From Lytechinus pictus (Eukaryota; Echinodermata; Echinoidea; Temnopleuroida; Toxopneustidae): a DNA stretch of 64,000 nucleotides. The notes beneath the pieces were generated by a model that saw only the letters and a program-made list of their open reading frames with translations, was not told the DNA's origin and did no database searches. This document shows positions 50,583 through 59,930 of this stretch, one piece after another (the stretch's first letter is position 1; every line of letters begins with the position of its first letter). Location: the NCBI RefSeq assembly GCF_037042905.1, contig NC_087251.1, forward strand, positions 35,086,501 to 35,150,500, written 5' to 3'. Position numbers and translations under genes: made by a program.

Positions 50583-51086
50583 GGAAAATTGACCACCATC
50601 CGAAGCAAAATGTAACCCCCCGCAGAAAACTCTCTTTGGAACACGATTACGAAATAATTGTAATTATAGTCATTATAGTGACAACAGGAGTACTAGTAGG
50701 AAAATTAACTGTCATCCGAAGCAAATTGTAAAAGAAAAACCCGCAGAAAACCTTCTTTGGAGCACAATGATTATGAAATGAATGTAATTGTAATCATTAT
50801 ACACTGTTATAGTGACAGCAGAAGTATAGTAGGAAAATTAACCATCATCCGAAGCAATATGTAAAAAAAACACCGCAGAAAACCTTCGTTGGAACACAAT
50901 GATTACGAAATAAATGTGTTTCATATTCATTATAGTGACAGAAGGAGTACTAATACGAAAATTTACCATCATCCGAAGCAAAATGTAGAAAAAAAAAACC
51001 CGCAGAAAACCCTCTTTGGAACACAATGATTGCGAAATAAATATGTTTTTATATTCATTACGGTGAAAGCAGGAGTATAACAGGAG
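50583..51086 (+). repeat. Four-copy tandem repeat, unit about 116-133 bp
   Basis: Units start near 50583, 50699, 50832 and 50957. Each has CATCCGAAGCAAAATGTA, CCGCAGAAAACC, TTTGGAACACAATGATTACG and an ATTCATTATAGTGACA / CAGGAGTA segment. Divergence between units is moderate, with small indels. Confidence 0.9.
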
Positions 51087-51229
51087 TAAAACTTTCTGTT
51101 GTTATTAGTGATTTTGATTTATTTTTACTATTATGTATTGCATTTTTTCTTTCTCATTGATTATTATGTTCATTTTGTTGACTATTTTGATGTAATATTG
51201 TTTTGTTATGTTTTTAATTCTATTGATAC

Positions 51230-51361
51230 AGGGCCCCTTGGTCGAGCAGTTTTTGTAACTGAAAGGGCTACCCTGTTAGAATAAAACGACAAATAAATAA
51301 ATAAATACAAAAATAAATAGATGAATAAATAGATAAATGAATAAATAAATAAATAAATAAT
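51230..51361 (+). mobile_element. Retroelement 3' tail with (AATA)n
   Basis: GGGCCCCTTGGTCGAGCAG, then AACTGAAAGGGCTACCCTGT, followed by AATAAA and a long (AATA)n run to 51361. A conserved block ending in a simple-sequence tail is typical of truncated LINE or SINE insertions. The source element is not in the window. Confidence 0.6.
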
Positions 51362-51977
51362 ATGTTTGTTATTGATCTCAAACTGAAAAACGTATTGATT
51401 TCAGATTATGGTTTATGATTTTCCTTCCCTGTTTATACTTAAAAAAGCGTGAATTTAAAAAGTTATTTTCTTGTACCCATCTTCACATTTTTTTTATTCA
51501 CCCAGACTTCGTTGAATATGTCATCGAGGAATATTGTGACTCTCAGTGGCATTCCTTCAAGTACGATAATGTTTATTGTTTTGCGGATATTTTTTTTTGG
51601 TGCCGTACCTCACGTAGTTTCCCTTCTGATATTGCGATAACATGAATTCACTTTCAACAGGTTTATATAGGTATAAAGGTAGGGAGTAAAAATGAGAAGA
51701 GGAAGGGAGAGAGAGGCAAACAGACAGTGAGGATAAGGAGATAAATGGGGAGATGGAGGGAGCCTGAGAGAGAAAGAGAGGGGGGAGGGGGGCATAGACG
51801 AGATCATTTCTAATCCGGCATTCGAAGCATTCTATTCAATGCGAATTAATCTTTAGTTTATTTTAGCAATCACATGATATTGCTCATTTGATATAGCTTT
51901 GAATCTAGGATGGTCTGAATATCTAAAGTAATTCCATGTTTTATGAACATGTAGGCCTACTGGAGCAGAACTCGTCT

Positions 51978-52277
51978 TCATTTCTTTCTGTGATATCGGA
52001 CGATATCACATCTTTCAGTAAGCACTTTAGCGTTAATCTCATCCCGTGTATACCTAGCACTGATTGTGTGTTTGTTTTTCAAACACCTAGAGAAATGGGA
52101 CTTCTTATCCGTCGTCGTTGCCTCACATATCAACACCCCACCCTGTAGTGCGTGCTTGACCTCTTGAAGTGACCCGAATCCGGCATCTCTCTTCAAGCGC
52201 GATATCCAATCGTGTCCAGCGAGTGTGACCGTCAGCGGTTGCATGTTTACGCTTCGATGTGTGCCACGCCCATCCAT
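51978..52277 (-). CDS. Hypothetical 99-residue open frame
   Basis: It begins at an ATG (52277-52275) in DNA visibly richer in GC than its surroundings and encodes a mixed-polarity protein (VNMQPLTVTLAGHDWISRL ... LQEVKHALQGGVLICEA ...) without low complexity. No family is recognised and no splice sites were evaluated. A perfect 20-bp palindrome (GTGATATCGGACGATATCAC, 51990-52009) lies at its 3' end. It may be a transposon fragment rather than a gene. Confidence 0.22.
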   Translation of the reverse strand: MDGRGTHRSVNMQPLTVTLAGHDWISRLKRDAGFGSLQEVKHALQGGVLICEATTTDKKSHFSRCLKNKHTISARYTRDEINAKVLTERCDIVRYHRKK

Positions 52278-52349
52278 ATTTTTGCCATTGGAAATGGGGA
52301 GGGGCTCATTTTGTGAACAGACATACTAGTGAATCTTGCATGGAGTGCA

Positions 52350-52575
52350 GTAGCGTAATGATTTATTATCTTTCAGGGGGGCAGACATGCTGTATGGGAC
52401 AATATTTGTTAAAATCGGCGAGCGACCGAAGCGAAAAAATGACCATCTTGATACGAAAATATAATTTTGTGATTGATTTCAAGGCCATATTTCACCCTCT
52501 TTCCTTTCTTTTTTCTCTCTCCATTTTTTTTGTTCGTGATACTTTTTTCTTGGGGGGGGGGGGGGGTGTGTTGCA
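52350..52575. repeat. Dispersed repeat fragment ending in G15
   Basis: GCGAGCGACCGAAGCGAAAA, then ATTTTGTGATTGATTTCAAGG, a T/C-rich stretch and G15 (52552-52566). Matches the layout of 45215-45385 and 61735-62165. Confidence 0.5.
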
Positions 52576-52787
52576 CCCACAAATGTAATAACGCCCACAA
52601 ATGTAATAACGCCCACAAATGTAATAACACTTTACCCACAAATGTAATAACGCCCACAAATGTAATAACACTTTACCCACAAATGTAATAATTTCACCCA
52701 CAAATGTAATAATGCACTTTACCCACAAATGTAATAATTTTTGATCGCCCACAAATGTAATAATGACTTTACCCACAAATGTAATAA
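52576..52787 (+). repeat. Ten copies of a 16-mer core with variable spacers
   Basis: CCCACAAATGTAATAA occurs ten times exactly. Gaps are CG, CACTTTA, TTTCA, TGCACTTTA, TTTTTGATCG and TGACTTTA, so the core is strictly conserved while spacers vary in length and sequence and some (CG, CACTTTA) recur. Not a CRISPR array: spacers are far too short and the genome is eukaryotic. Confidence 0.95.
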
Positions 52788-52849
52788 ATTTGAAGGGATT
52801 TTTGGCGAATCCGTTCTAAACTAAAATCTTATAGTAATGCCTTCATAAA

Positions 52850-54760
52850 GCACAAATGTGCAAAGTCTTTTTTCCAGACCCGGTTAATAAGACATTATAG
52901 TACAAGTCCAAAGTCTTTTTCCAAACCCGGTTGTTTCAAAATTAAAATATACATCCAAAGTCTTTCTTCCAGACCCACTTGTTACAAAAATTACAATATA
53001 AGTCCAAAGTCTTTTTTTCAGACCCGGTTGTTTCAATAATTAAAATATAAGTCCAAAGTGTTTTTTCAGACCCGGTTGTTTAAAAAATTATAATATATGT
53101 CCAAAGTCTTTTTTTCCAGACCCGGTTGTTTCAAAAATAATAACATAAGTCCAAAGTCTTTTTTTTAGACCCGGTTGTTTAAAAAATTATTATAAGTCCA
53201 AAGTCTTTTTCCAGACCCGGTTGTTTCAAAAATTATAATATATGTCCAAAGTCTTTTTTTCCAGACCCGGTTGTTTCAAAAATAATAATATAAGTCCAAA
53301 GTCTTTTTCCAGACCCGGTTGTTTCAAAAATTATAATATATGTCCAAAGTCTTTTTTTCCAGACCCGGTTGTTTCAAAAATAATAATATAAGTCCAAAGT
53401 CTTTTTTCCAGACCCGGTTGTTTCCAAAATTATAATATAAGTCCAAAGTCTTTTTTTCAGACCTGGTTGTTTCAAAAATCTTAATATAAGTCCAAACTAA
53501 GATACAATAATGATATTCCAGTGGGGAAAAAAATGAGAATCGAGCTTAGTCTTTTCTCCAGACCTAGTTAATTAAAACTGGTGGAATTAATGTCTTTGTT
53601 GTTCTTTCAACTTATATGGCATATATTGTGAATATATGCGCTAAGAGTAAATTGAGAATCAAGCATAGTCTTTTCTCCAGACCCAGTTACTTAAAATTAA
53701 AACTAAACCCTATAGCACTGCGTTTATATAGCACAAAAGTGCAGTCTTTTTTCCAGACCTGGATAATTAAACAATTACAATACAAGTCCAAAGTCTTTTT
53801 TCCAGACCCGGTTGTAAAAAAAATTATAATATAAGTCCAAGTCTTTTTCCAGACCCGGTTGTTTCAAAAATAATAATATAAGTCCAAAGTCTTTTTCCAG
53901 ACCCGGTTGTTTCAAAAATTATAATATATGTCCAAAGTCTTTTTTTCCAGACCCGGTTGTTTCAAAAATAATAATATAAGTCCAAAGTCTTTTTTCCAGA
54001 CCCGGTTGTTTCAAAAATTATAATATAAGTCCAAAGTCTTTTTTTCAGACCTGGTTGTTTCAAAAATTATAATATAAGTCCAAAGTCTTTTTTTCAGACC
54101 TGGTTGTTTCAAAAATCTTAATATAAGTCGAAACTAAGATACAATAATGATATTCCAGTGGGAAAAAAAATTAGAATCGAGCTTAGTCTTTTCTCCAGAC
54201 CTAGTTAATTAAAACTGGTGGAATTAATGTCTTTGTTGTTCTTTCAACTTATATGGCATATATTGTGAATATATGCGCTAAGAGTAAATTGAGAATCAAG
54301 CATAGTCTTTTCTCCAGACCCGGTTACTTAAAATTAAAACTAAACCCTATAGCACTGCGTTCATATAGCACAAAAGTGCAGTCTTTTTTCCAGACCTGGA
54401 TAATTAAACAATTACAATACAAGTCCAAAGTCTTTTTTCCAGACCCGGTTGTTTAAAAAATGTTAATATAAGTCCAAAGTCTTTTTCCAGACCTGTTTAT
54501 TTCAAAAATTTTAATATAAGTCCATACTAAGATACGATAATGATATTCCAGTGGAATAAAAAATGAGAATCGAGCTTAGTCTTTTCTCCAGACCCAGTTA
54601 ATTAAAACTAGTGGAATTAATGTCTTTGTTGTTGTTTTAACTTATACGGCGTATATTGTGAATATATGCGCTAAGGGTAAATTGAGAATCAAGCGTACTC
54701 TTTCCTCCAGACCCGGCTATTCAAAAAATGAATTAAAAAACTCCAAATCTAAGACCAATT
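52850..54760 (+). repeat. About 50-bp satellite with 637-bp higher-order repeat
   Basis: The core unit is TCCAAAGTCTTTTTTCCAGA plus CCCGGTTGTTTCAAAAATTA and TAATATAAG, period 48-51 bp. A longer variant block (GATACAATAATGATATTCCA ... GTCTTTGTTGTTCTTTCAAC ... ATATGCGCTAAGAG) appears at 53501 and 54138, a 637-bp period. A more diverged third copy is at 54531. Two near-identical 60-70-codon frames (53616 and 54253) are produced by this duplication and are not genes. Confidence 0.95.
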
Positions 54761-54831
54761 TTCCAAAGTTTCACCCAGTAAAAAAATATGTCTTTACCCC
54801 ACACCCATTTTTTTTTTAATAATACTACGAC

Positions 54832-55087
54832 CAGGGCCGAAAATTTCTCCCAAAAGGTAGGGGGACAAGGGTCTGGAAAATTTGACAAGCAAAAAAAAAA
54901 AAAGGGTTATCACCCGAAAGTAAGGTCATCTCGTCCTAAAATACATGTTTTATTTCGATTTTGAATGATGAATTTCTTACCATCATAGAAGACCAGAAAT
55001 AGTAGGGGGAACATTTGATAGTGTGTCCCCCTACTATTTTGAGTAGGGGGGACACGTCCCCCTGTCCCCCTGGGATTTCCGCCCATG
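54832..55087. mobile_element. hAT-type MITE with 8-bp target-site duplication
   Basis: Flanked by ACTACGAC on both sides (54824-54831 and 55088-55095). Left end CAGGGCCGAAAATTTCTCCC. The right end in reverse complement is CATGGGCGGAAATCCCAGG. Both arms continue into GGGGGACA words. An 8-bp duplication with CA-G/TGGG termini fits hAT transposases. No transposase frame is present. The minus-strand open frame over it is not a gene. Confidence 0.85.
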
Positions 55088-55095
55088 ACTACGAC

Positions 55096-55530
55096 CCCTA
55101 CAAAACATTGTAATAATGCATGGGTTAAGCAAACCTCCTTTCTCCAGACTTGGTTATTATTTAAAAAAAATAAAATAGTTTTTACAAATATTCTAAAACG
55201 AATACCCAATAATAAAATTACTGTGGAATAACATGAAGGCCGACTGTCGAAGATCGACTTTCCTCCAGACACAATTATTTCAAGAATAAAAAATCAATAA
55301 AACCCAACCCCCAACAACGAATCTGAGAACCAACAATCCTCCAAATTAAGACCATGCATGTAGAAAAGCACATGTTTAGAGCGTTGTCTTTATTCCAGAC
55401 CCAGTAATTTAAAATTGATTTTAACAATCTTAAAAACAGAAGACTTTGTCATATTCTTATTCTTGTGGAATAACACGAGTATTATGCTTAGTCTTTCGTC
55501 TAGACTCGGCTCCTCAAAGCCTGATTTAGA
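55096..55530. repeat. Degenerate continuation of the 50-bp satellite
   Basis: Isolated CTCCAGACTTGGTTATT, TCCTCCAGACACAATTATTT, TATTCCAGACCCAGTAATTT and GTCTAGACTCGGCTCC words keep the satellite motif at irregular spacing, fading out before the retrotransposon. This gradient suggests array erosion at its 3' edge. Confidence 0.7.
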
Positions 55531-55784
55531 GATTAGAGATCGTAGAGGTTGGACGTGTTTTGCAGGTGCTCTGACATTTTGTGCGATTTTGCCGTGTTTC
55601 GAGACATTTTGTGAAAACGATTTATATGGTTGCATCAGGGACGGAATAGTGAATATCAAGGATATACTCGTTTTTCGATTGGATAACTTATTTGGATGTT
55701 ATCGAACGTTTTTTGCTTGAAATTTTGATCATTTTGGAAAGGAAGGTGTCAAAAAACTTCTAAAAATAACATCATTTACGCGTC

Positions 55785-55797
55785 ATTGCCTAGCAAC
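55785..55797 (+). promoter_or_regulatory. X-box-like (RFX) motif in the retrotransposon 5' region
   Basis: ATTGCCTAGCAAC differs at one base from the palindromic RFX X-box GTTGCCTAGCAAC and sits 87 bp upstream of the ORF1 start, next to ACGCGTCA. RFX factors control ciliary genes in animals. A role as the element's internal promoter is inference. Confidence 0.35.
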
Positions 55798-55883
55798 GCA
55801 CCTTACTTACGCACCTAGCTGACACGCGCTGTTATCTCTACGAAACCTGAAACATTACGTAACAATACAAACTGGGCCTACTG

Positions 55884-56681
55884 ATGCCAGCGCCACCGAA
55901 GAAATCTAAGCAGCAAGCTGCTAATGAAGGAGATGATCTCCTTGATGTAATAAAGAACTTAAGAGATGAAGTTTCGATGCTTTCCAGCTCTATGAATAAT
56001 AAATTCTCGGTTCTGGAATCTGCCATCAGTGATGTACGAGGAGGCCAGCAAGACATCGTTAGGTCTCTCTCTTTCTTGGAAGAAAAGTACGAAGAGATGA
56101 AAGTAACAACGGAGCGACTTGAGAGAGAGAATAAGGGACTACAGAATGAGAACCAGGCACTTAAGAAAAGGGTAGATGTCCTTGATCGTCAAGTTCAGGA
56201 CCTCGACCAGTATCATAGGAGGCAAAACCTTGAGATCGCTGGGATTCCAGAAGAGAAGCAGGAGAACCCAGCAGATGTAGCATTGATCATCTCCAAAAGG
56301 ATCGACCCAGATATCACCGCTGGCGACATCGATATTGCACACCGCCTCGGAGCACCGAAACCGTCTGCCAAGCACCCAAGACCAATAATTGTCAGGTTTA
56401 CCAATCGAAGGGCTAGGAATGCTGTCTATGATGGTAGGAAGCATCTACGGGGCACAACTTCTGCGGATCTTGGAATCAACCTTCGCAGCACTTTGAAGAT
56501 CTTCGTCAACGAGAACCTCGTCGGTGCAACAAGAGAGCTGCTAGGACTCGCCAATGGAGCTAGAAAAAATGCTGGGTACAAGTTCTTATGGACTTACAAT
56601 GGAAAAATATATGTCAGGAAGGACGAGAAATCAGCTCCTGTCATCATATTCTCGAAAGAAGATATTTCGAAGCTGAAATAA
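55884..56681 (+). CDS. Retrotransposon ORF1p (coiled coil + L1-type RNA-binding)
   Basis: 265 residues from ATG. Residues 15-110 form heptad-rich coiled coil (LEEKYEEM, LERENKGLQNENQALKKR). About 111-190 resembles the L1 ORF1-type RRM, starting at QYHRRQNLEIAGIPEE and including IDIAHRLG and PRPIIVRF. About 205-265 resembles the C-terminal domain (KFLWTYNGKIYVRKDE). Proteins of this type trimerise, coat the element RNA and act as nucleic-acid chaperones. The N-terminal PPKKSKQQ is basic and could help nuclear entry. The DNA is visibly less AT-rich than ORF2, suggesting different codon histories. Confidence 0.88.
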   Translation: MPAPPKKSKQQAANEGDDLLDVIKNLRDEVSMLSSSMNNKFSVLESAISDVRGGQQDIVRSLSFLEEKYEEMKVTTERLERENKGLQNENQALKKRVDVLDRQVQDLDQYHRRQNLEIAGIPEEKQENPADVALIISKRIDPDITAGDIDIAHRLGAPKPSAKHPRPIIVRFTNRRARNAVYDGRKHLRGTTSADLGINLRSTLKIFVNENLVGATRELLGLANGARKNAGYKFLWTYNGKIYVRKDEKSAPVIIFSKEDISKLK

Positions 56682-56725
56682 CTGTAAATATGTAATGTCT
56701 TTATTTTTTCTTTTACGTAATACTT

Positions 56726-59722
56726 ATGAACGTAATGGATACTACACTTATCAACAGAATTTCGCTTAATGATAACGAAGAACTTGACCCATTTCAAATA
56801 ACAACAGCATCACTTTCTCCTGAAAATTTTTCCTCGACAAAAGCTTTTTCTCAGCCATTCTCCATTTCGCACGTGAATGTGAGATCTTTGAATCGCAATT
56901 TTGAAATGTTGAAAGAAGTATATGAAGATGAATTGAAATCATTTTTTGATATAGTCGCATTATCAGAAGTTTGGAATGTTAAAGACGTAAATCATTTTTT
57001 AATGCCAGGGTATAATCTTGAATTACAATGTAGAAATACTACAAGAGGAGGAGGAGTTGGTGCTTATATTCATTCAGGACTTAATTACAAACGAATGCCT
57101 AATTTGTCCTTGCACAATGCTGAATCATTATGGCTGAAAATTCTCATTCAGGATGTGAGTATCATATTTGGGGTAATTTATAGAAAACCAGACAGTAACT
57201 TTGAAGAATTTAGTCTTGATCTCAACGAGCAATTGCATAACTTGAATCTAGACAGAAACCATTGCATTATTGTAGGAGATTTCAATATAAATCTTTTATC
57301 TCCAACTGAAAGTTGTCGTGATTTTATTCACATGACAGAATGTTATGGCTTACGTCAGTTGATAACAAGTCCAACAAGAATAACAAGTTCTAGCATATCT
57401 CTCATTGACCATTTTTATACTAATATATATGCCTATCCTATTCAAGCAGGGTGTATTGAAGTAGATATTTCTGACCATCTCCCAGTTTACTCCGTTTTTA
57501 AGAACTTCAAGTGTGTTAAACAAAGAAAAAATAGTGTAACACGGAGAAACTTTCATAATTTTTCAATAGATTCATTTTGTAATGATCTACATGTTACTAC
57601 TAATTTTTGGGAAAGCGTTTTAGAATGTATGGATCCTAATGAAGCTTATAATATTTTCCAAAGACAGTTCTTATTTGTTTGTAATAAACATGCTCCTATT
57701 GAGACAAAATGTGTTAAACAGAAAAAGAAAAATAAACCCTGGATAACACGGTGTATTAAGCGTTCAATATCGACAAAGCACAGACTTTTTTCTCAAGTTA
57801 TAAAATCAAATTATAATAAAGATTGTTTGAGTAAATATAAAAAATACAGAAATCAGTTAACAGCCGTCTTAAGGAAAGCAAAGCAAATGCATTATGAACA
57901 TAAGTTTGAGGCAGACAAAAAAGATTCAAAGAAAACTTGGAATCATATCAATGAACTTTTGAATAAAAATAGTGGCTCGAATCTGAATTCAAAAATTAAC
58001 AAATTAGTTGTTAACCAAGAAAATGAACCTTCCGAAATTACTTCATCTATTGATATAGCAAATTCACTCAACAATTATTTCTCTACTATTGGGAAAAATC
58101 TAGCTGAGAAAATTGAGCAGCCAAATGTTAATTACCGAGAGTTCATGGGTCCATACATTAGTCAAACATTTTTCTTCCTGCCAATAACAAGTTCAGAAGT
58201 TAAAGAAATGTTATACACTCTTGATCAATCTAAAGCAAGTGGCTATGATGACATATCAGTTCGACTGTTGAAATATGCTATGAATTGCATTAGCAAACCT
58301 CTTTCGCATATATTCAATCTATCATTTACCACAGGCATTTTTCCAGATAAATTAAAAGTTGCAAGAGTTATACCAGTTTTCAAAAAGGGAGATAAAGAAT
58401 TACCTGGAAATTATAGACCAATATCGATTTTACCCGCGATTAGCAAAATATTTGAAAAACTAGTGAATGTACGATTGATGAAATTCATAGAAAAGAATGA
58501 AATATTGTATAAACACCAATATGGTTTTAGAAATGGATACAGTACGAAACTTTCCCTGATAAATCTGATTAATCAAATTACAAGATATACCGATGAAGGA
58601 AAGGTGACAGTAGGAATATTCATCGATTTTGCTAAAGCTTTTGATACAATTAATCATTCTATTCTCATTAAGAAACTAGAACACTATGGCATTCGTGGTA
58701 AGGCAGTAGAATGGTTTAATGATTATTTACGAAACAGAAAGCAATTTGTTAATTATGATGGTGTAAATTCCGAATACAGGTCGATTTCATGCGGTATTCC
58801 ACAAGGATCCGTTTTGGGTCCTACTATGTTCTTGTTGTATATAAACGATCTGGCAAACTCATCAAATTATTTCAATTTCCGTCTTTTTGCGGATGACTCA
58901 AATTTATTTCATACTTTCAATTGTGATGAACAACATATTGATTTATCAGAAATTAGTCTCAATTTAAACAATATAATAGCATGGTGCAATGCCAACAAAT
59001 TGACAATCAATGTTACGAAAACTAAATATATGTTGTTTAAAAATAGACGAAAAAATATTATGATATCAGGACAATTGTCACTGAAAGGAACTTTATTAGA
59101 GTGTGTTGAATCAACATTATTTCTTGGTATATGTATCGACAAAAACCTTACATGGAAGAAACAGGTTGACATTGTCTGCAATGTGCTAAGCAAAAAAATT
59201 GGAATACTTTATAGATTGAGGAATTATGTAACAAAGAGAATCTTAGTTATGTTATACAACTCATTTATTTTACCACATATAACGTATGGTCTGGAAGTAT
59301 GGGGTGGGACGTGCAAAACAACCCTGAACCCTATATTATTACTTCAAAAACGAATAGCTAGAATAATGACGTTCAACCATCATACTTATCACTCTGCTCC
59401 TTTATTTTATGATCTAAATATTCTCGATATTTTCAAACAATACCAATATTTGATAGGAGTATTTATGCACGATTTAATTAATAATCGGTTGCCGCATAGT
59501 TTTATTGATTATTTTTCATTTATAAACCATCCTTACAATACAAGAAATAGAGAAAAGCGAAATGTTAATCTTGACAAAAATAATACCAATTTGGGAAAAC
59601 AATCAATTTCATTTTCTGGTCCTACTTTATGGAATCTTCTGCCAAGTAATGTTAGAAACACCCCCAGTCGTAAGATATTTAGCAAATCGTTAAAATTAAT
59701 GCTACTGGAAGATTATAATTAA
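56726..59722 (+). CDS. Retrotransposon ORF2p (AP endonuclease + reverse transcriptase)
   Basis: 998 residues from ATG. Endonuclease domain about 45-260: HVNVRSL (49-55), LSEVW (79-83), YRKPD (152-156), VGDFNI (183-188), SLIDH (225-229) and SDHLPV (249-254) supply the expected Asn, Glu, Asp and His catalytic residues. Reverse transcriptase about 500-800: GNYRPIS (561-567), QYGFR (598-602), motif A FIDFAKAFD (632-640), GIPQGSVLGP (690-699) and the catalytic FADD box (721-724). The C-terminal 190 residues lack an RNase H signature. The protein nicks target DNA and copies the RNA by target-primed reverse transcription. All core residues visible are intact. Confidence 0.97.
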   Translation: MNVMDTTLINRISLNDNEELDPFQITTASLSPENFSSTKAFSQPFSISHVNVRSLNRNFEMLKEVYEDELKSFFDIVALSEVWNVKDVNHFLMPGYNLELQCRNTTRGGGVGAYIHSGLNYKRMPNLSLHNAESLWLKILIQDVSIIFGVIYRKPDSNFEEFSLDLNEQLHNLNLDRNHCIIVGDFNINLLSPTESCRDFIHMTECYGLRQLITSPTRITSSSISLIDHFYTNIYAYPIQAGCIEVDISDHLPVYSVFKNFKCVKQRKNSVTRRNFHNFSIDSFCNDLHVTTNFWESVLECMDPNEAYNIFQRQFLFVCNKHAPIETKCVKQKKKNKPWITRCIKRSISTKHRLFSQVIKSNYNKDCLSKYKKYRNQLTAVLRKAKQMHYEHKFEADKKDSKKTWNHINELLNKNSGSNLNSKINKLVVNQENEPSEITSSIDIANSLNNYFSTIGKNLAEKIEQPNVNYREFMGPYISQTFFFLPITSSEVKEMLYTLDQSKASGYDDISVRLLKYAMNCISKPLSHIFNLSFTTGIFPDKLKVARVIPVFKKGDKELPGNYRPISILPAISKIFEKLVNVRLMKFIEKNEILYKHQYGFRNGYSTKLSLINLINQITRYTDEGKVTVGIFIDFAKAFDTINHSILIKKLEHYGIRGKAVEWFNDYLRNRKQFVNYDGVNSEYRSISCGIPQGSVLGPTMFLLYINDLANSSNYFNFRLFADDSNLFHTFNCDEQHIDLSEISLNLNNIIAWCNANKLTINVTKTKYMLFKNRRKNIMISGQLSLKGTLLECVESTLFLGICIDKNLTWKKQVDIVCNVLSKKIGILYRLRNYVTKRILVMLYNSFILPHITYGLEVWGGTCKTTLNPILLLQKRIARIMTFNHHTYHSAPLFYDLNILDIFKQYQYLIGVFMHDLINNRLPHSFIDYFSFINHPYNTRNREKRNVNLDKNNTNLGKQSISFSGPTLWNLLPSNVRNTPSRKIFSKSLKLMLLEDYN

Positions 59723-59930
59723 TTAGGTATGGTAAAATACTGCCTGAAAACAAATAATTCTATATAAAGATTTTGTGAATAATTACGATATTTTTTTCTT
59801 GTAAATAGTGTAAATATGTTCATTGAAAATGATCGAAATTTTCTGCAACAGTATAAGTAGAATTAGTATTGATTTTGATGTACAATATTGAGATTTAGTT
59901 AGAATCGGTTATAATGTTATTAGTTGATGA

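Larger units (their letters stand above)
55700..59930 (+). mobile_element. Intact two-ORF non-LTR retrotransposon (CR1/Jockey-like group)
   Basis: Comprises a putative 5' UTR, ORF1 (55884-56681), a 44-bp gap, ORF2 (56726-59722) and a short AT-rich 3' UTR without an obvious poly(A) or microsatellite tail. Endonuclease plus reverse transcriptase with no RNase H domain and a coiled-coil ORF1 fit the CR1/L2/Crack/Daphne assemblage; the clade cannot be fixed by eye. Both frames are uninterrupted, so the copy is young and could be active. Exact ends are estimates, as no target-site duplication was located. Confidence 0.85.

Noticed and set aside
52576..52787. CRISPR array
   Set aside because: Spacers are 2-10 nt, the host is clearly eukaryotic, and no cas genes exist.
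53616..54456. Two near-identical small proteins
   Set aside because: They arise from the 637-bp higher-order repeat of the satellite.
54910..55272. 120-codon minus-strand frame
   Set aside because: Spans the hAT-type MITE and flanking satellite DNA.
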